DNA of 64,000 nucleotides from Butyrivibrio sp. AE3009 (GTDB lineage: Bacteria > Bacillota > Clostridia > Lachnospirales > Lachnospiraceae). The notes beneath the pieces are model-generated. The model did no database searches, was not told where the DNA came from, and saw nothing but the letters and a program-made list of their open reading frames with translations. The stretch is from contig NZ_ATVS01000019.1 in the NCBI RefSeq assembly GCF_000420845.1, positions 1 through 64,000 of the forward strand, written 5' to 3'. Both the position numbers and the translations under genes were made by a program. This document shows, piece after piece, positions 9,217-17,698 of this stretch (its first letter is position 1; every line of letters begins with the position of its first letter).

Positions 9217-10590
9217 ATGATTTCAGAAGAAGGTACTTCTATGGCACTTAACAATGATGATAACAAACAGTCGCCTTTGGCTAATACCGATTTTATCAGC
9301 GAGAAGATCAAGCAAAGGCCTATAAATAAAAAGAAGCTCTTTAGGAGAACCGTTATTACTTTTGCACTGGCGGTGCTGTTTGGCATCGTAGCCTGCTTCA
9401 CTTTCCTGGTGCTGCAGCCCCTTTTCAGTGACAGGCTGTTCCCGGAGAAGGAGCCTGAGGCCATCTCTTTTCCCGCAGAATCTGCCAGTGATGAGCTGAC
9501 ACCGGAGGAGATGTTCGCAGATGACAGCGAGATTGCGGCGGTGGAGGCCATGAGCCTTGAGGAGAGTCAGAAGGGCCAGATCGATGCAGCCATTGCATCC
9601 TACAACTTTGATTCCTCCGATTACGGCAAAATGATGAACTCATTAAAAAGCATTGCTTCTGAAGCCGGGCGCAGCATGGTGAAGGTAACAGGATTGTCCA
9701 ATGATGCCAACTGGTTCAGTGAGTCTATACAGAGCAGCACTGCTACTTCCGGAGCTATTGTTGCGGACAACGGAGTAAGCCTTTTTATCCTGGTTCCCTA
9801 CAGCGCGGTGGAGGAAGCGGACAGCATCAGGGTTACCTTCTGTGACAACACTACTGCAACAGCCAACATAAGGCTGGCGGACTCTGTCAGCAAGTTCTGC
9901 ATCCTGAATGTCAGAATAGCAGCCCTTTCGGAGGAGACCAAGGACCACATTCTGGTGGCCACACTTGGAAGCTCCAACTCCAACAGTATCACGGGACGCC
10001 CTGTCATTGCGGTGGGAAGCCCCATCGGAGTTCAGGACTCTATTGCCTATGGCATTATCACATCCGAGAAGACCAGCCTTGATCTTCCGGATACGGATTA
10101 CAAGCTTCTTACCACGGATATTGCGGGAAGCTCCAACGGAAGCGGAGCGCTGATCAACCTGTCGGGCCAGATTGTGGGTATGATCGATATGGCTTATACT
10201 CCGGAGGATCTTAAGGGCAACATTTGCGCTGTTGGTATTACTGAGTTAAAGAGCCTTATCGAAGATCTCTCCAATCTTAAGGACAGAGCATATCTGGGAG
10301 TTCACGGAACAACGATTCCTACGGATATCATACAGGCCGGGAACATCCCTGCGGGTGCATATATCACGCTGACAGAGATGAACTCACCGGCGATGAAGGC
10401 GGGAATACAGAGCGGTGATATCATTACGGCTTTCAATTCACAGGAGATCACCAGCTACGAGATGTTGATAGCAAGGCTTGCAGAGTGCAAACCTGATGAT
10501 ATAATTACTATTACTGTTATGAGACAGGCGCCCACTGATTACATCAGTCTGGACATAGAGGTCACGCTTGAGAAATCAACTCACGGCTAA
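9217..10590 (+). CDS. Membrane-anchored HtrA/DegP-like PDZ protein, probably a pseudoprotease
   Basis: 457 residues: a cytoplasmic tail, one membrane helix (about 44-70), an acidic linker, a trypsin-like HtrA domain (about 145-350) and a C-terminal PDZ domain with SPAMKAGIQSGDIITAFN. Aligned by eye to the HtrA consensus, the catalytic residues appear replaced: the histidine of TNNHVV is Ser196, the aspartate of TDLAVL is Lys226, and the serine of GNSGGP is Gly308 within SSNGSGALIN. Ser309 next to it could be a shifted nucleophile, but the other two residues are missing. It may be a scaffold or chaperone at the cell surface. A second start at 9241 after AGAAGG is equally plausible. Confidence 0.8.
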   Translation: MISEEGTSMALNNDDNKQSPLANTDFISEKIKQRPINKKKLFRRTVITFALAVLFGIVACFTFLVLQPLFSDRLFPEKEPEAISFPAESASDELTPEEMFADDSEIAAVEAMSLEESQKGQIDAAIASYNFDSSDYGKMMNSLKSIASEAGRSMVKVTGLSNDANWFSESIQSSTATSGAIVADNGVSLFILVPYSAVEEADSIRVTFCDNTTATANIRLADSVSKFCILNVRIAALSEETKDHILVATLGSSNSNSITGRPVIAVGSPIGVQDSIAYGIITSEKTSLDLPDTDYKLLTTDIAGSSNGSGALINLSGQIVGMIDMAYTPEDLKGNICAVGITELKSLIEDLSNLKDRAYLGVHGTTIPTDIIQAGNIPAGAYITLTEMNSPAMKAGIQSGDIITAFNSQEITSYEMLIARLAECKPDDIITITVMRQAPTDYISLDIEVTLEKSTHG

Positions 10591-10648
10591 GGCCCATAGC
10601 GGACCACAGGAAACAAATAATTCAAGATTTAGAAATGAGGAAATTTTA

Positions 10649-11593
10649 ATGAAGTTCATCAAGGATTTGAAACCCGGCGACAGAGTGGCTGATATCTATA
10701 TGTGCAAGCACAAGCTCTGTGCAACCACCAAGAACGGAAAGGAGTATTATTCTGTAACCCTTCAGGACAAGACCGGAACGGTGGATGCCAAGATCTGGGA
10801 ACCCGGCGGCGCGGGGATAGATGAATTCGACGACACGGATTATATCGATGTATTCGGAGAGGTTACCAGTTTTAACGGAGCTCTCCAGATCAATGTGAAA
10901 AGAGCAAGGAAGTGCCACGAGGGTGAATATGACCCGGCGCTGTACCTTCCTGTTTCGTCCAAGGATAATGACGAGATGTACAAGCAGCTTCTTGCTATCA
11001 TCTCAACTATAGAAAACCCTTATTTGAAGCAGCTTCTGGAGGAGTTCTTCGTAAAGGATACTGATTTTGTCACACTTTTCAGAAAGAGCAGCGCAGCCAA
11101 GACGGTGCATCATGCCTTTATCGGTGGCCTTCTTGAGCATACCTTAAGCGTTACCAGGCTCTGTGACTACTATTGCACAGCTTATCCCATGCTCAAAAGG
11201 GATCTCCTTCTTACTGCAGCTATGTGTCACGACATCGGTAAGGTGAGAGAGATCAGTCTTTTCCCTGTTAATGATTACACCGATGAAGGTCAGTTCCTTG
11301 GCCATATCGTTATGGGCTGCGAGATGATCGGCGTCAAGGCCGCTAACATCCCCGGTTTTCCTATTTTGCTCAAGCAGGAACTGCAGCACTGTATCCTGGC
11401 CCACCACGGAGAGTTTGAGTACGGTTCACCCAAGAAACCCTCTATCATTGAGGCTGTTGCCTTGAACATGGCTGACAATACCGATGCCAAGATGGAGACC
11501 TTCACTGAGCTCCTCTCTAATGTTACTGAGCCCGGTTGGCAGGGATACAACAAGTTCTTCGAGACCAATATATACGAGACCAAAATGGACTAA
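10649..11593 (+). CDS. yhaM: 3'-5' exoribonuclease YhaM family (OB fold plus HD domain)
   Basis: About 314 residues. The N-terminal OB fold (about 1-100, DKTGTVDAKIWEPG) binds nucleic acid and the HD phosphohydrolase domain carries HHAFIGGLLEHTLSV, CHDIGK and AHHGEFEYG, the metal-binding histidine and aspartate motifs. This matches YhaM, a 3'-5' exonuclease acting on RNA and single-stranded DNA. The frame is open to 10568, but the ATG at 10649 follows ATGAGGA and matches the family N terminus MKFIKDLKPGD. The short gap to the HtrA-like gene suggests one transcript. Confidence 0.9.
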   Translation: MKFIKDLKPGDRVADIYMCKHKLCATTKNGKEYYSVTLQDKTGTVDAKIWEPGGAGIDEFDDTDYIDVFGEVTSFNGALQINVKRARKCHEGEYDPALYLPVSSKDNDEMYKQLLAIISTIENPYLKQLLEEFFVKDTDFVTLFRKSSAAKTVHHAFIGGLLEHTLSVTRLCDYYCTAYPMLKRDLLLTAAMCHDIGKVREISLFPVNDYTDEGQFLGHIVMGCEMIGVKAANIPGFPILLKQELQHCILAHHGEFEYGSPKKPSIIEAVALNMADNTDAKMETFTELLSNVTEPGWQGYNKFFETNIYETKMD

Positions 11594-11627
11594 AGTGTTA
11601 TTCGTCCGATTTGAAGTGTTATTCGTC
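11593..11627 (+). repeat. Tandem 14-base direct repeat at the edge of an AT-rich islet
   Basis: AAGTGTTATTCGTC occurs at 11593-11606 and again at 11614-11627, a 21-base period. It starts at the last base of the yhaM stop codon and marks an abrupt change to AT-rich sequence. It may be the boundary of an inserted segment or a short regulatory repeat. Confidence 0.55.
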
Positions 11628-11702
11628 AGAAAACCAACAAAAAAAACTCATGTCCATTATAATACAAGTTAAAAATGCTGCCGAAGGAGAAAAGTATAAA
11701 TA

Positions 11703-11942
11703 GTGGGAAACGGTTTTAGGATGTCTCCAGGGACATTAGGGAATGTTATTTATGCATATGTTGGGGCGAAATACTTCCCAGAGATGTTATTATACTTGGG
11801 TGGTGCAGCGGTGCAAACGAAACGAAGATTTCTGCCAGATATAACGTACACTCCTTTTTTACCACATTTTGGGGATATGCCTGAGGATGCTGAAGCTATT
11901 AGACTAGGAATTAAGTGGAGAGAGGAGGGGCTACCTGATTGA
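11703..11942 (+). CDS. Small protein resembling the C terminus of a polymorphic toxin type 44 domain
   Basis: This 79-residue frame starts at GTG 11703; an in-frame stop lies just upstream at 11697, and AAGGAG (11684-11689) sits 13 bases before the start. The residues GNVIYAYVGAKYFPEMLL and FGDMPEDAEAIRLGIKW recall the end of the type 44 polymorphic toxin domain (GN..YGYVG then GD.P.D...I..G), as I remember the family. No secretion or repeat part is present, so it would be a detached toxin tip. Base composition is richer in A and T than the flanking housekeeping genes. It overlaps the next gene by 4 bases. The identification is tentative. Confidence 0.5.
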   Translation: MGNGFRMSPGTLGNVIYAYVGAKYFPEMLLYLGGAAVQTKRRFLPDITYTPFLPHFGDMPEDAEAIRLGIKWREEGLPD

Positions 11943-12460
11943 AAAAAAGAGTACATAAACTAATTGCTTTTTGGGGCATAGTATTTTTAGCAATACAGAT
12001 AGCACTTTATTTGTTTGTAATTTCAGATGCAATTAAGGCAGCTAACGTAAAAAAATATGTGCTAGGTAATCGTGACGAACTTACCGTGTTTGCCAAAGCG
12101 CTATATGATAATCAGGATAATGAATTAGAAATCTACTATTCTTCGGATGAAATACCGGAATCAGTCAGAAAAACCATAGATCCGTTTGATGATTTAAAGG
12201 TTCGGTCTGTTGACGTGATGAAAGGGGCTGAAAATACGGAGGATAGAGTGGTTTTTTACTTGGGTTACCAGCCAATAGATCATGATTACTATTACTGTGG
12301 AATGTATTTTTCTCCTACAGACACATTATCGGATATATACGGACGTGCTAAGGGTGGCGATTATTATGAGTATGATGGTGCCTCTTCCCAAGAGAAATAT
12401 AGGTATAAGGCAAAGAAAATATGCGATTCTTGGTACTATTTTGAAGAGGCTGTCTGGTAA
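11939..12460 (+). CDS. Single-pass membrane protein, candidate immunity partner
   Basis: The 173-residue protein begins at TTG, overlapping the preceding stop (TTGA), which implies translational coupling. One membrane helix (about residues 8-28, IAFWGIVFLAIQIALYLFV) is followed by a polar, tyrosine-rich outer domain with CGMYFSPTDTLSDIYG. I recognise no family. Coupling to a toxin-44-like fragment suggests an immunity protein, but this is context only. It shares the AT-rich composition of its neighbour and ends shortly before a strong terminator. Confidence 0.6.
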   Translation: MKKRVHKLIAFWGIVFLAIQIALYLFVISDAIKAANVKKYVLGNRDELTVFAKALYDNQDNELEIYYSSDEIPESVRKTIDPFDDLKVRSVDVMKGAENTEDRVVFYLGYQPIDHDYYYCGMYFSPTDTLSDIYGRAKGGDYYEYDGASSQEKYRYKAKKICDSWYYFEEAVW

Positions 12461-12480
12461 ATTTGATATTAAGATTTCAG

Positions 12481-12510
12481 GAGATGCTCGCCATGAGCAT
12501 CTCTTTTTTT
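12481..12510 (+). terminator. Rho-independent terminator after the AT-rich islet
   Basis: A perfect 9-base-pair stem, GAGATGCTC/GAGCATCTC, with a 5-base loop is followed by seven T. It ends the two-gene islet before mutS2. Confidence 0.9.
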
Positions 12511-12613
12511 GTGGGGTAAAGCCCATGAATGCTAGCAAAAACCCGATTAAGATGTTACACTGTAATTTGGATGATTATGTATTGCACCAAAAACTATGAC
12601 AGAAGGATATTAG

Positions 12614-15013
12614 ATGAATTCAAAAGCATTACACGTACTTGAGTACGACAAGATAATAGAAAGACTGACGGATCACGCCAGCTCTGACCCGGGAAGGAAG
12701 ATGTGCCGGGAGCTGGTGCCGTCTTCCGATATTAAGGAAATAAGAAATAACCTGACTAAGACTAATGATGCCATTGCAAGGATATTCAAGAAGGGTTCCA
12801 CTTCCTTTGGAGACAATAGAGATTTTACAGGAACTCTGAAGGCTCTGAAGATAGGAGCAGCCCTGGATATGGGTTCACTTCTTCGCCTTGCCTCTTTCCT
12901 TGACAATGTTAACAGAGTTAAGAGCTATGGCCGTCCCGCAAGAGAGGATGAGAACACCGACTCTTTATCGGAGATGTTCAGTATGCTGGAGCCTCTGACC
13001 TTCGTGGCAGCAGAGATCAGAAGATGCATTGTGTCAGAAGATGAGATCGCTTCTGATGCAAGTCCTGCGTTGAAGCACATCAGACGTGGCATCATGTTAA
13101 CCAACGACCGTATCCACGAGCAGCTTAACAAGATGATCAATGGTTCCATGAGGACCTATCTTCAGGACAGCGTTGTTACCATGAGAGGTGACAGATACTG
13201 TATTCCCGTTCGTTCGGAGTATAAGGGACAGGTAAGCGGAATTGTCCACGACCAGTCCTCCTCGGGTTCCACTCTTTTTATCGAGCCCCAGGCAATAGTT
13301 GAACTGAACAATAAGCTTAGAGAGATGGCGTTGCAGGAGCAGGCTGAGATTGAGAAGATCCTGGCGGAGCTGAGCCTTCGTGTTGCGGAGCATGTGGACG
13401 ACATCAAGTTTGATTCTGATATAATGACGGACCTTGACTTTGTTTTTGCCAAGGCTTCCTATGCCCTTGAGATAAACGGCATGGTTCCTGTATTTAACGA
13501 GCACCACGCCATCGACATCAAGAAGGGAAGACATCCTCTTATCGACAAAAAGAAGGTGGTTCCCATCGATGTATATCTGGGCAGAGATTTCGATATGCTT
13601 ATTATCACGGGACCAAATACCGGTGGTAAAACAGTTACCTTGAAGACAGTAGGTCTTTTGACACTGATGGGACAAGCAGGCCTTGCGATACCTGCAGGTG
13701 ATCACTCAGAGCTGTCTGTGTTTGATGAGGTTTATGCAGATATCGGTGATGAGCAGAGTATTGAGCAGTCTCTTTCAACCTTCTCATCACATATGACCAA
13801 TACGGTATCCATTCTTGAGCACGCCGACGAGAATTCGCTGTGTCTTTTCGATGAGCTGGGTGCGGGAACGGATCCCACAGAGGGAGCGGCGCTTGCCATA
13901 TCTATTCTGAATGACCTGCATTCAAGGAAGATCAGAACTATGGCTACAACCCACTACAGCGAGCTGAAGGTCTATGCCCTTAATACACCGGGTATACAGA
14001 ATGCCAGCTGCGAGTTCGATGTGGAGTCGCTGAGACCTACTTATAAGCTTCTTATAGGAATCCCGGGTAAGAGTAACGCTTTTGCCATTTCTCAGAAGCT
14101 GGGGCTCCCCGACAGGATCATTGAGGCGGCCAAGGGGCAGATCAGTACCGAGGACAAAAAGTTTGAGGATCTGCTGGCAGACCTTGAGAGAAGCCGCAAG
14201 ATCATCGAGAATGAGAGACTTGAGATCGAGCAGTACAAGAAGGAGACCCAGGAGCTTCACAAGCGCCTTGAGGAAAAGACAGACAAGCTGGACAGGCAGC
14301 GTGAGGATATCATCAGAGAGGCCAATGAGCAGGCAAGAGAGATCCTGCAGGAGGCCAAGGATCTGGCGGATGATACCATCAGGACCTTCAGAAAGGCAGG
14401 CCCCGGAGCGTCAATTGCTGATCTTGAGAGAGCAAGAACCAGCGTAGGACAGAAGATCTCCGACAAGAACAAGGCTATCTCCAATTCTTCCAAGAACGAG
14501 AAGGCCAAGGAGACTCATCCGATCCTTAAGGAATCTCAGCTTAAGCTGGGCGAGTCCGTCAAGATCGTGTCCATGGGACTTAAGGGAACCATCAGCTCCA
14601 AGCCCGACAAGGACGGCAACCTCTATGTTCAGTGCGGTATCATGAGGACCAAGGCCAATATTCGCGATCTGGTGCTGGTGTCCGACGATGATGCGAAGAC
14701 TGCTATGAAGAAGTTCTATGGTAGGAACACAAGCGGCGGCAAGATGGATCTGTCCAAGGCTGCCAATATCAGAACAGAGATCAATCTTATCGGCAAGAAC
14801 TGCGACGATGCCATCGCCGCTCTGGATAAATACCTGGACGACGCCTATATGACTCATCTTAATAACGTCAGAGTCGTACACGGCAAGGGTTCGGGAGCTC
14901 TCAGGAATGCAGTTCACAACTATCTTAAGGGCGTGCCCTACGTCAAGTCCTACAAGCTGGGCGAATACGGCGAAGGCGATGCGGGTGTTACAATAGTTAA
15001 TTTTATTAAATGA
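12614..15013 (+). CDS. mutS2: MutS2 family ATPase with C-terminal Smr domain
   Basis: The 799-residue protein has a MutS2 core domain, an ABC-type ATPase with Walker A GPNTGGKTVTLKT and Walker B LCLFDELGAGTDPTEG, a long charged coiled coil (about 510-610) and a C-terminal Smr domain. MutS2 acts in recombination control and, in Bacillus, in rescue of collided ribosomes (RqcU). The Smr HGKGSGALR motif is kept, but the usual upstream LDLRG motif reads INLIGKN, so nuclease activity is uncertain. It is followed after 33 bases by the response regulator gene and may head that operon. Confidence 0.95.
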   Translation: MNSKALHVLEYDKIIERLTDHASSDPGRKMCRELVPSSDIKEIRNNLTKTNDAIARIFKKGSTSFGDNRDFTGTLKALKIGAALDMGSLLRLASFLDNVNRVKSYGRPAREDENTDSLSEMFSMLEPLTFVAAEIRRCIVSEDEIASDASPALKHIRRGIMLTNDRIHEQLNKMINGSMRTYLQDSVVTMRGDRYCIPVRSEYKGQVSGIVHDQSSSGSTLFIEPQAIVELNNKLREMALQEQAEIEKILAELSLRVAEHVDDIKFDSDIMTDLDFVFAKASYALEINGMVPVFNEHHAIDIKKGRHPLIDKKKVVPIDVYLGRDFDMLIITGPNTGGKTVTLKTVGLLTLMGQAGLAIPAGDHSELSVFDEVYADIGDEQSIEQSLSTFSSHMTNTVSILEHADENSLCLFDELGAGTDPTEGAALAISILNDLHSRKIRTMATTHYSELKVYALNTPGIQNASCEFDVESLRPTYKLLIGIPGKSNAFAISQKLGLPDRIIEAAKGQISTEDKKFEDLLADLERSRKIIENERLEIEQYKKETQELHKRLEEKTDKLDRQREDIIREANEQAREILQEAKDLADDTIRTFRKAGPGASIADLERARTSVGQKISDKNKAISNSSKNEKAKETHPILKESQLKLGESVKIVSMGLKGTISSKPDKDGNLYVQCGIMRTKANIRDLVLVSDDDAKTAMKKFYGRNTSGGKMDLSKAANIRTEINLIGKNCDDAIAALDKYLDDAYMTHLNNVRVVHGKGSGALRNAVHNYLKGVPYVKSYKLGEYGEGDAGVTIVNFIK

Positions 15014-15046
15014 TTTTCATAATATGAGGGGAATGGGAAGGTAAAA

Positions 15047-15748
15047 ATGGTAAACAAACAGAAAATCTTAATCGTCGATGACGACAACAATATCGCAGAG
15101 CTGGTTTCACTCTACCTTATCAAGGAGTGCTTCGAGACCAGGATCTGTAACGATGGCGAATCGGCAATTAACACCTATGACACTTTTAATCCGGATCTTA
15201 TCCTTCTGGATCTGATGCTGCCGGGAATCGACGGCTATCAGGTCTGCAGGGAGATAAGGACCAGGTCTCAGGTGCCGATCATCATGCTCTCCGCCAAGGG
15301 AGAGGTTTTTGATAAGGTTCTTGGTCTTGAGATGGGGGCAGATGATTACATGGAGAAGCCCTTTGATTCCAAGGAGCTGGTGGCAAGGGTAAAGGCTGTT
15401 CTTCGCCGCACCAAAGCACCGGTTCAGGAGCCGGAGAAGCCCAATGACAAGGTGGTAAGATATCCGGATCTTGAGATCAATATGACCAACTACTCCGTAA
15501 CCTATCAGGGAGAGAGAGTTGATATGCCGCCGAAGGAGTTAGAGCTGTTGTACTTCCTTGCGGCTTCGCCAAATCACGTTTTTACCAGAGAGCAGCTTCT
15601 TGACCAGATCTGGGGCTATGAGTACATCGGAGATACCAGAACCGTTGACGTACATATCAAGCGTCTTCGTGAGAAACTTAGCGATCACGACAGCTGGCGC
15701 CTTGCTACAATCTGGGGAATCGGCTACAAATTTGAGGTACAACAGTAA
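15047..15748 (+). CDS. OmpR/PhoB family response regulator
   Basis: 233 residues. The receiver domain has the acidic pair VDDD near residue 11 and the phospho-acceptor Asp55 in LLDLMLPGIDGY, with switch residues ML-S and lysine in MEKPF. A winged-helix DNA-binding domain (about 135-233) ends with RTVDVHIKRLREKL and the GIGYKFE hairpin. It is a DNA-binding output protein partnered with the kinase encoded 12 bases downstream. A ribosome binding site GGGAAGG precedes the ATG. Confidence 0.93.
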   Translation: MVNKQKILIVDDDNNIAELVSLYLIKECFETRICNDGESAINTYDTFNPDLILLDLMLPGIDGYQVCREIRTRSQVPIIMLSAKGEVFDKVLGLEMGADDYMEKPFDSKELVARVKAVLRRTKAPVQEPEKPNDKVVRYPDLEINMTNYSVTYQGERVDMPPKELELLYFLAASPNHVFTREQLLDQIWGYEYIGDTRTVDVHIKRLREKLSDHDSWRLATIWGIGYKFEVQQ

Positions 15749-15760
15749 GGATTTTTACTT

Positions 15761-17194
15761 ATGAAGAGAACTCTTTATTTAAAATTTCTGCTGGCATACC
15801 TGCTGTTTGGAATCTTTGGATTTATCGTGGTGGCAACCTTTGTGTACAGCATGACCTATGAGAGGATAAGGCGTGACAGGGCGGATACCATGTATCAGAT
15901 CGCAACTCAGATTGCCAATACCTATGCGGCAGACCTGTATAACAGTGAGACTTCGCTGGAGGCTGTGCATACCCAGATGGTGGCTCTGTCCAAGTACATG
16001 CAGGGAGCGTCCATCTGGATCATCAACCCTTCGGGACGACTGGTTCTTGATTCCTCAAGAGTCTTGGGCCCCGGAGATGAGATCGTGGTAAACGGCTTTG
16101 ATCCAACGGTTACCGGCGGGTATTATTACACCACAGGTAATTTCTTCGGAACCTTTGATGAGGATATGCTCAGCGTTTTTGCCCCGATTACAGCGGGGTA
16201 CAAGGTTCAGGCCTATGTTATTGTTCATGAGCCTGTTATCGATATTCAGGAGCAGGCCAATGATTATCTGAATATTTCATATCTGATGCTGATAGTGCTC
16301 TTTTTGCTGTCCATGATAATCCTGATCTTCTTCACGGAGCTGGTGTATATGCCACTTCGTAAGATCACCAAGGCCACAGAGCAGTATGCCGCCGGCAATA
16401 TGGCCTATGAGTTTACGGTGGAGTCGGAGGATGAGATGGGATATCTTGCAGCGACTCTGTCCTACATGGCAGGAGAGATTGCCCGTCAGGAGGATGATCA
16501 GAAGAAGTTCATCGCCAATGTATCCCACGATTTCAGGTCTCCCCTTACTTCCATCAAGGGGTATCTGGTGGCGATGCAGGATGGAACCATTCCTGAGGAG
16601 ATGCACGACAGATATCTTGGGATAGTCATCAACGAGACCGACAGACTTACCAAGCTTACCAACGAGCTACTGACACTGAACAACCTTAACACCAGGGGAA
16701 TGCTGCTTGATAAAACAGATTTTGACATCAACCAGGTAATCCGAAACGTTGCTGCTTCCTTCGAGGGAACCTGCAGGGAAAAGAGGATTGCCATAGAGCT
16801 GGTGCTCACCGACGAAAAAATGCTGGTGAACGCTGACATCAGCAAGATCCAGCAGGTGCTGTACAATCTTGTGGACAACGCCATCAAGTTCAGTCACCAT
16901 GATTCCTCCATCAAGATAGAGACCACGGAGAAGCACAGCAAGGTCTTTGTATCCGTCAAGGACAGCGGAATCGGAATCCCCAAGGATGATCAGAAGATGA
17001 TCTTCGAGAGATTCTACAAGTCCGACCTGTCGCGAGGCAAGGACAAGAAGGGAACAGGCCTTGGCCTTTCCATTGTAAAAGAGATTATTAAAGCCCATGA
17101 GGAAAACATCAACGTCATCAGTACGGAAGGCGTTGGCACGGAGTTTATTTTTTCCCTGCCTAAGGCTAAGGTCATGGACGAAGAAGAGGTTTAA
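15761..17194 (+). CDS. Membrane sensor histidine kinase
   Basis: 477 residues: a first membrane helix (about 7-29), an extracellular sensor region of roughly 140 residues, a second helix (about 172-192), a HAMP domain, a HisKA domain with phospho-acceptor His256 in NVSHDFRSPLTSIKG, and an ATPase domain with the N box NLVDNAIKF, DSGIGIP and GTGLGLSIV. It should phosphorylate the adjacent OmpR-type regulator. The signal is unknown, and the extracellular part resembles no family I can name. Confidence 0.92.
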   Translation: MKRTLYLKFLLAYLLFGIFGFIVVATFVYSMTYERIRRDRADTMYQIATQIANTYAADLYNSETSLEAVHTQMVALSKYMQGASIWIINPSGRLVLDSSRVLGPGDEIVVNGFDPTVTGGYYYTTGNFFGTFDEDMLSVFAPITAGYKVQAYVIVHEPVIDIQEQANDYLNISYLMLIVLFLLSMIILIFFTELVYMPLRKITKATEQYAAGNMAYEFTVESEDEMGYLAATLSYMAGEIARQEDDQKKFIANVSHDFRSPLTSIKGYLVAMQDGTIPEEMHDRYLGIVINETDRLTKLTNELLTLNNLNTRGMLLDKTDFDINQVIRNVAASFEGTCREKRIAIELVLTDEKMLVNADISKIQQVLYNLVDNAIKFSHHDSSIKIETTEKHSKVFVSVKDSGIGIPKDDQKMIFERFYKSDLSRGKDKKGTGLGLSIVKEIIKAHEENINVISTEGVGTEFIFSLPKAKVMDEEEV

Positions 17195-17200
17195 TATTTT

Positions 17201-17698
17201 ATGCATATAGTTTTACATCAGCCGGAGATTCCAGCAAATACGGGAAATATCGGAAGAACCTGCGTTGCAACGAACACAAGTCTTCATCTTATCGAGCCCC
17301 TGGGCTTTCGTCTCGGGGAAAAAGAACTAAAGAGAGCCGGAATGGACTACTGGGACAAGCTCGATGTGACAAGGTACATGGACTACAACGAGTTCTGTGA
17401 GAAGCACCCCGGCGCCAGGATCTGGTATGCCACCACCAAGGCGAAGAAGTCCTATGTGGAGGCGGATTTCGGTCCCGATGATTTCATCATGTTCGGAAAA
17501 GAGAGCGCCGGAATCCCGGAGGAAATTCTGGTGGACAATGAGGAGACCTGTATCAGGATTCCCATGGGAGAGGAGATCAGGTCGCTGAATCTGTCTAACT
17601 CTGTGGCAATTGTGCTGTATGAGGCACTTCGCCAGAACAACTTCGCAGGTCTGGAGAAGGAAGGGGAATTGCACAGGCTGCATTGGAGGAAGTCATGA
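17201..17698 (+). CDS. trmL: tRNA (cytidine(34)-2'-O)-methyltransferase TrmL
   Basis: The 165-residue SPOUT methyltransferase modifies the wobble base of leucine tRNAs. It shows the family motifs HQPEIPANTGNIGRTCVAT, FGKESAGIPEEI and RSLNLSNSVAIVLYEALRQ, which form the knotted SAM site. It starts 6 bases after the kinase stop codon and overlaps rlmD by 3 bases (ATGA), so the operon links signalling and RNA modification genes. Confidence 0.93.
   Translation: MHIVLHQPEIPANTGNIGRTCVATNTSLHLIEPLGFRLGEKELKRAGMDYWDKLDVTRYMDYNEFCEKHPGARIWYATTKAKKSYVEADFGPDDFIMFGKESAGIPEEILVDNEETCIRIPMGEEIRSLNLSNSVAIVLYEALRQNNFAGLEKEGELHRLHWRKS

Noticed and set aside
13097..13705. 202-codon minus-strand frame inside mutS2
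   Set aside because: It overlaps the conserved MutS2 ATPase coding region and shows no family motif.
17683..17694. Upstream TTG start for rlmD
   Set aside because: It lies inside the TGGAGGA ribosome binding site that serves the ATG at 17695.
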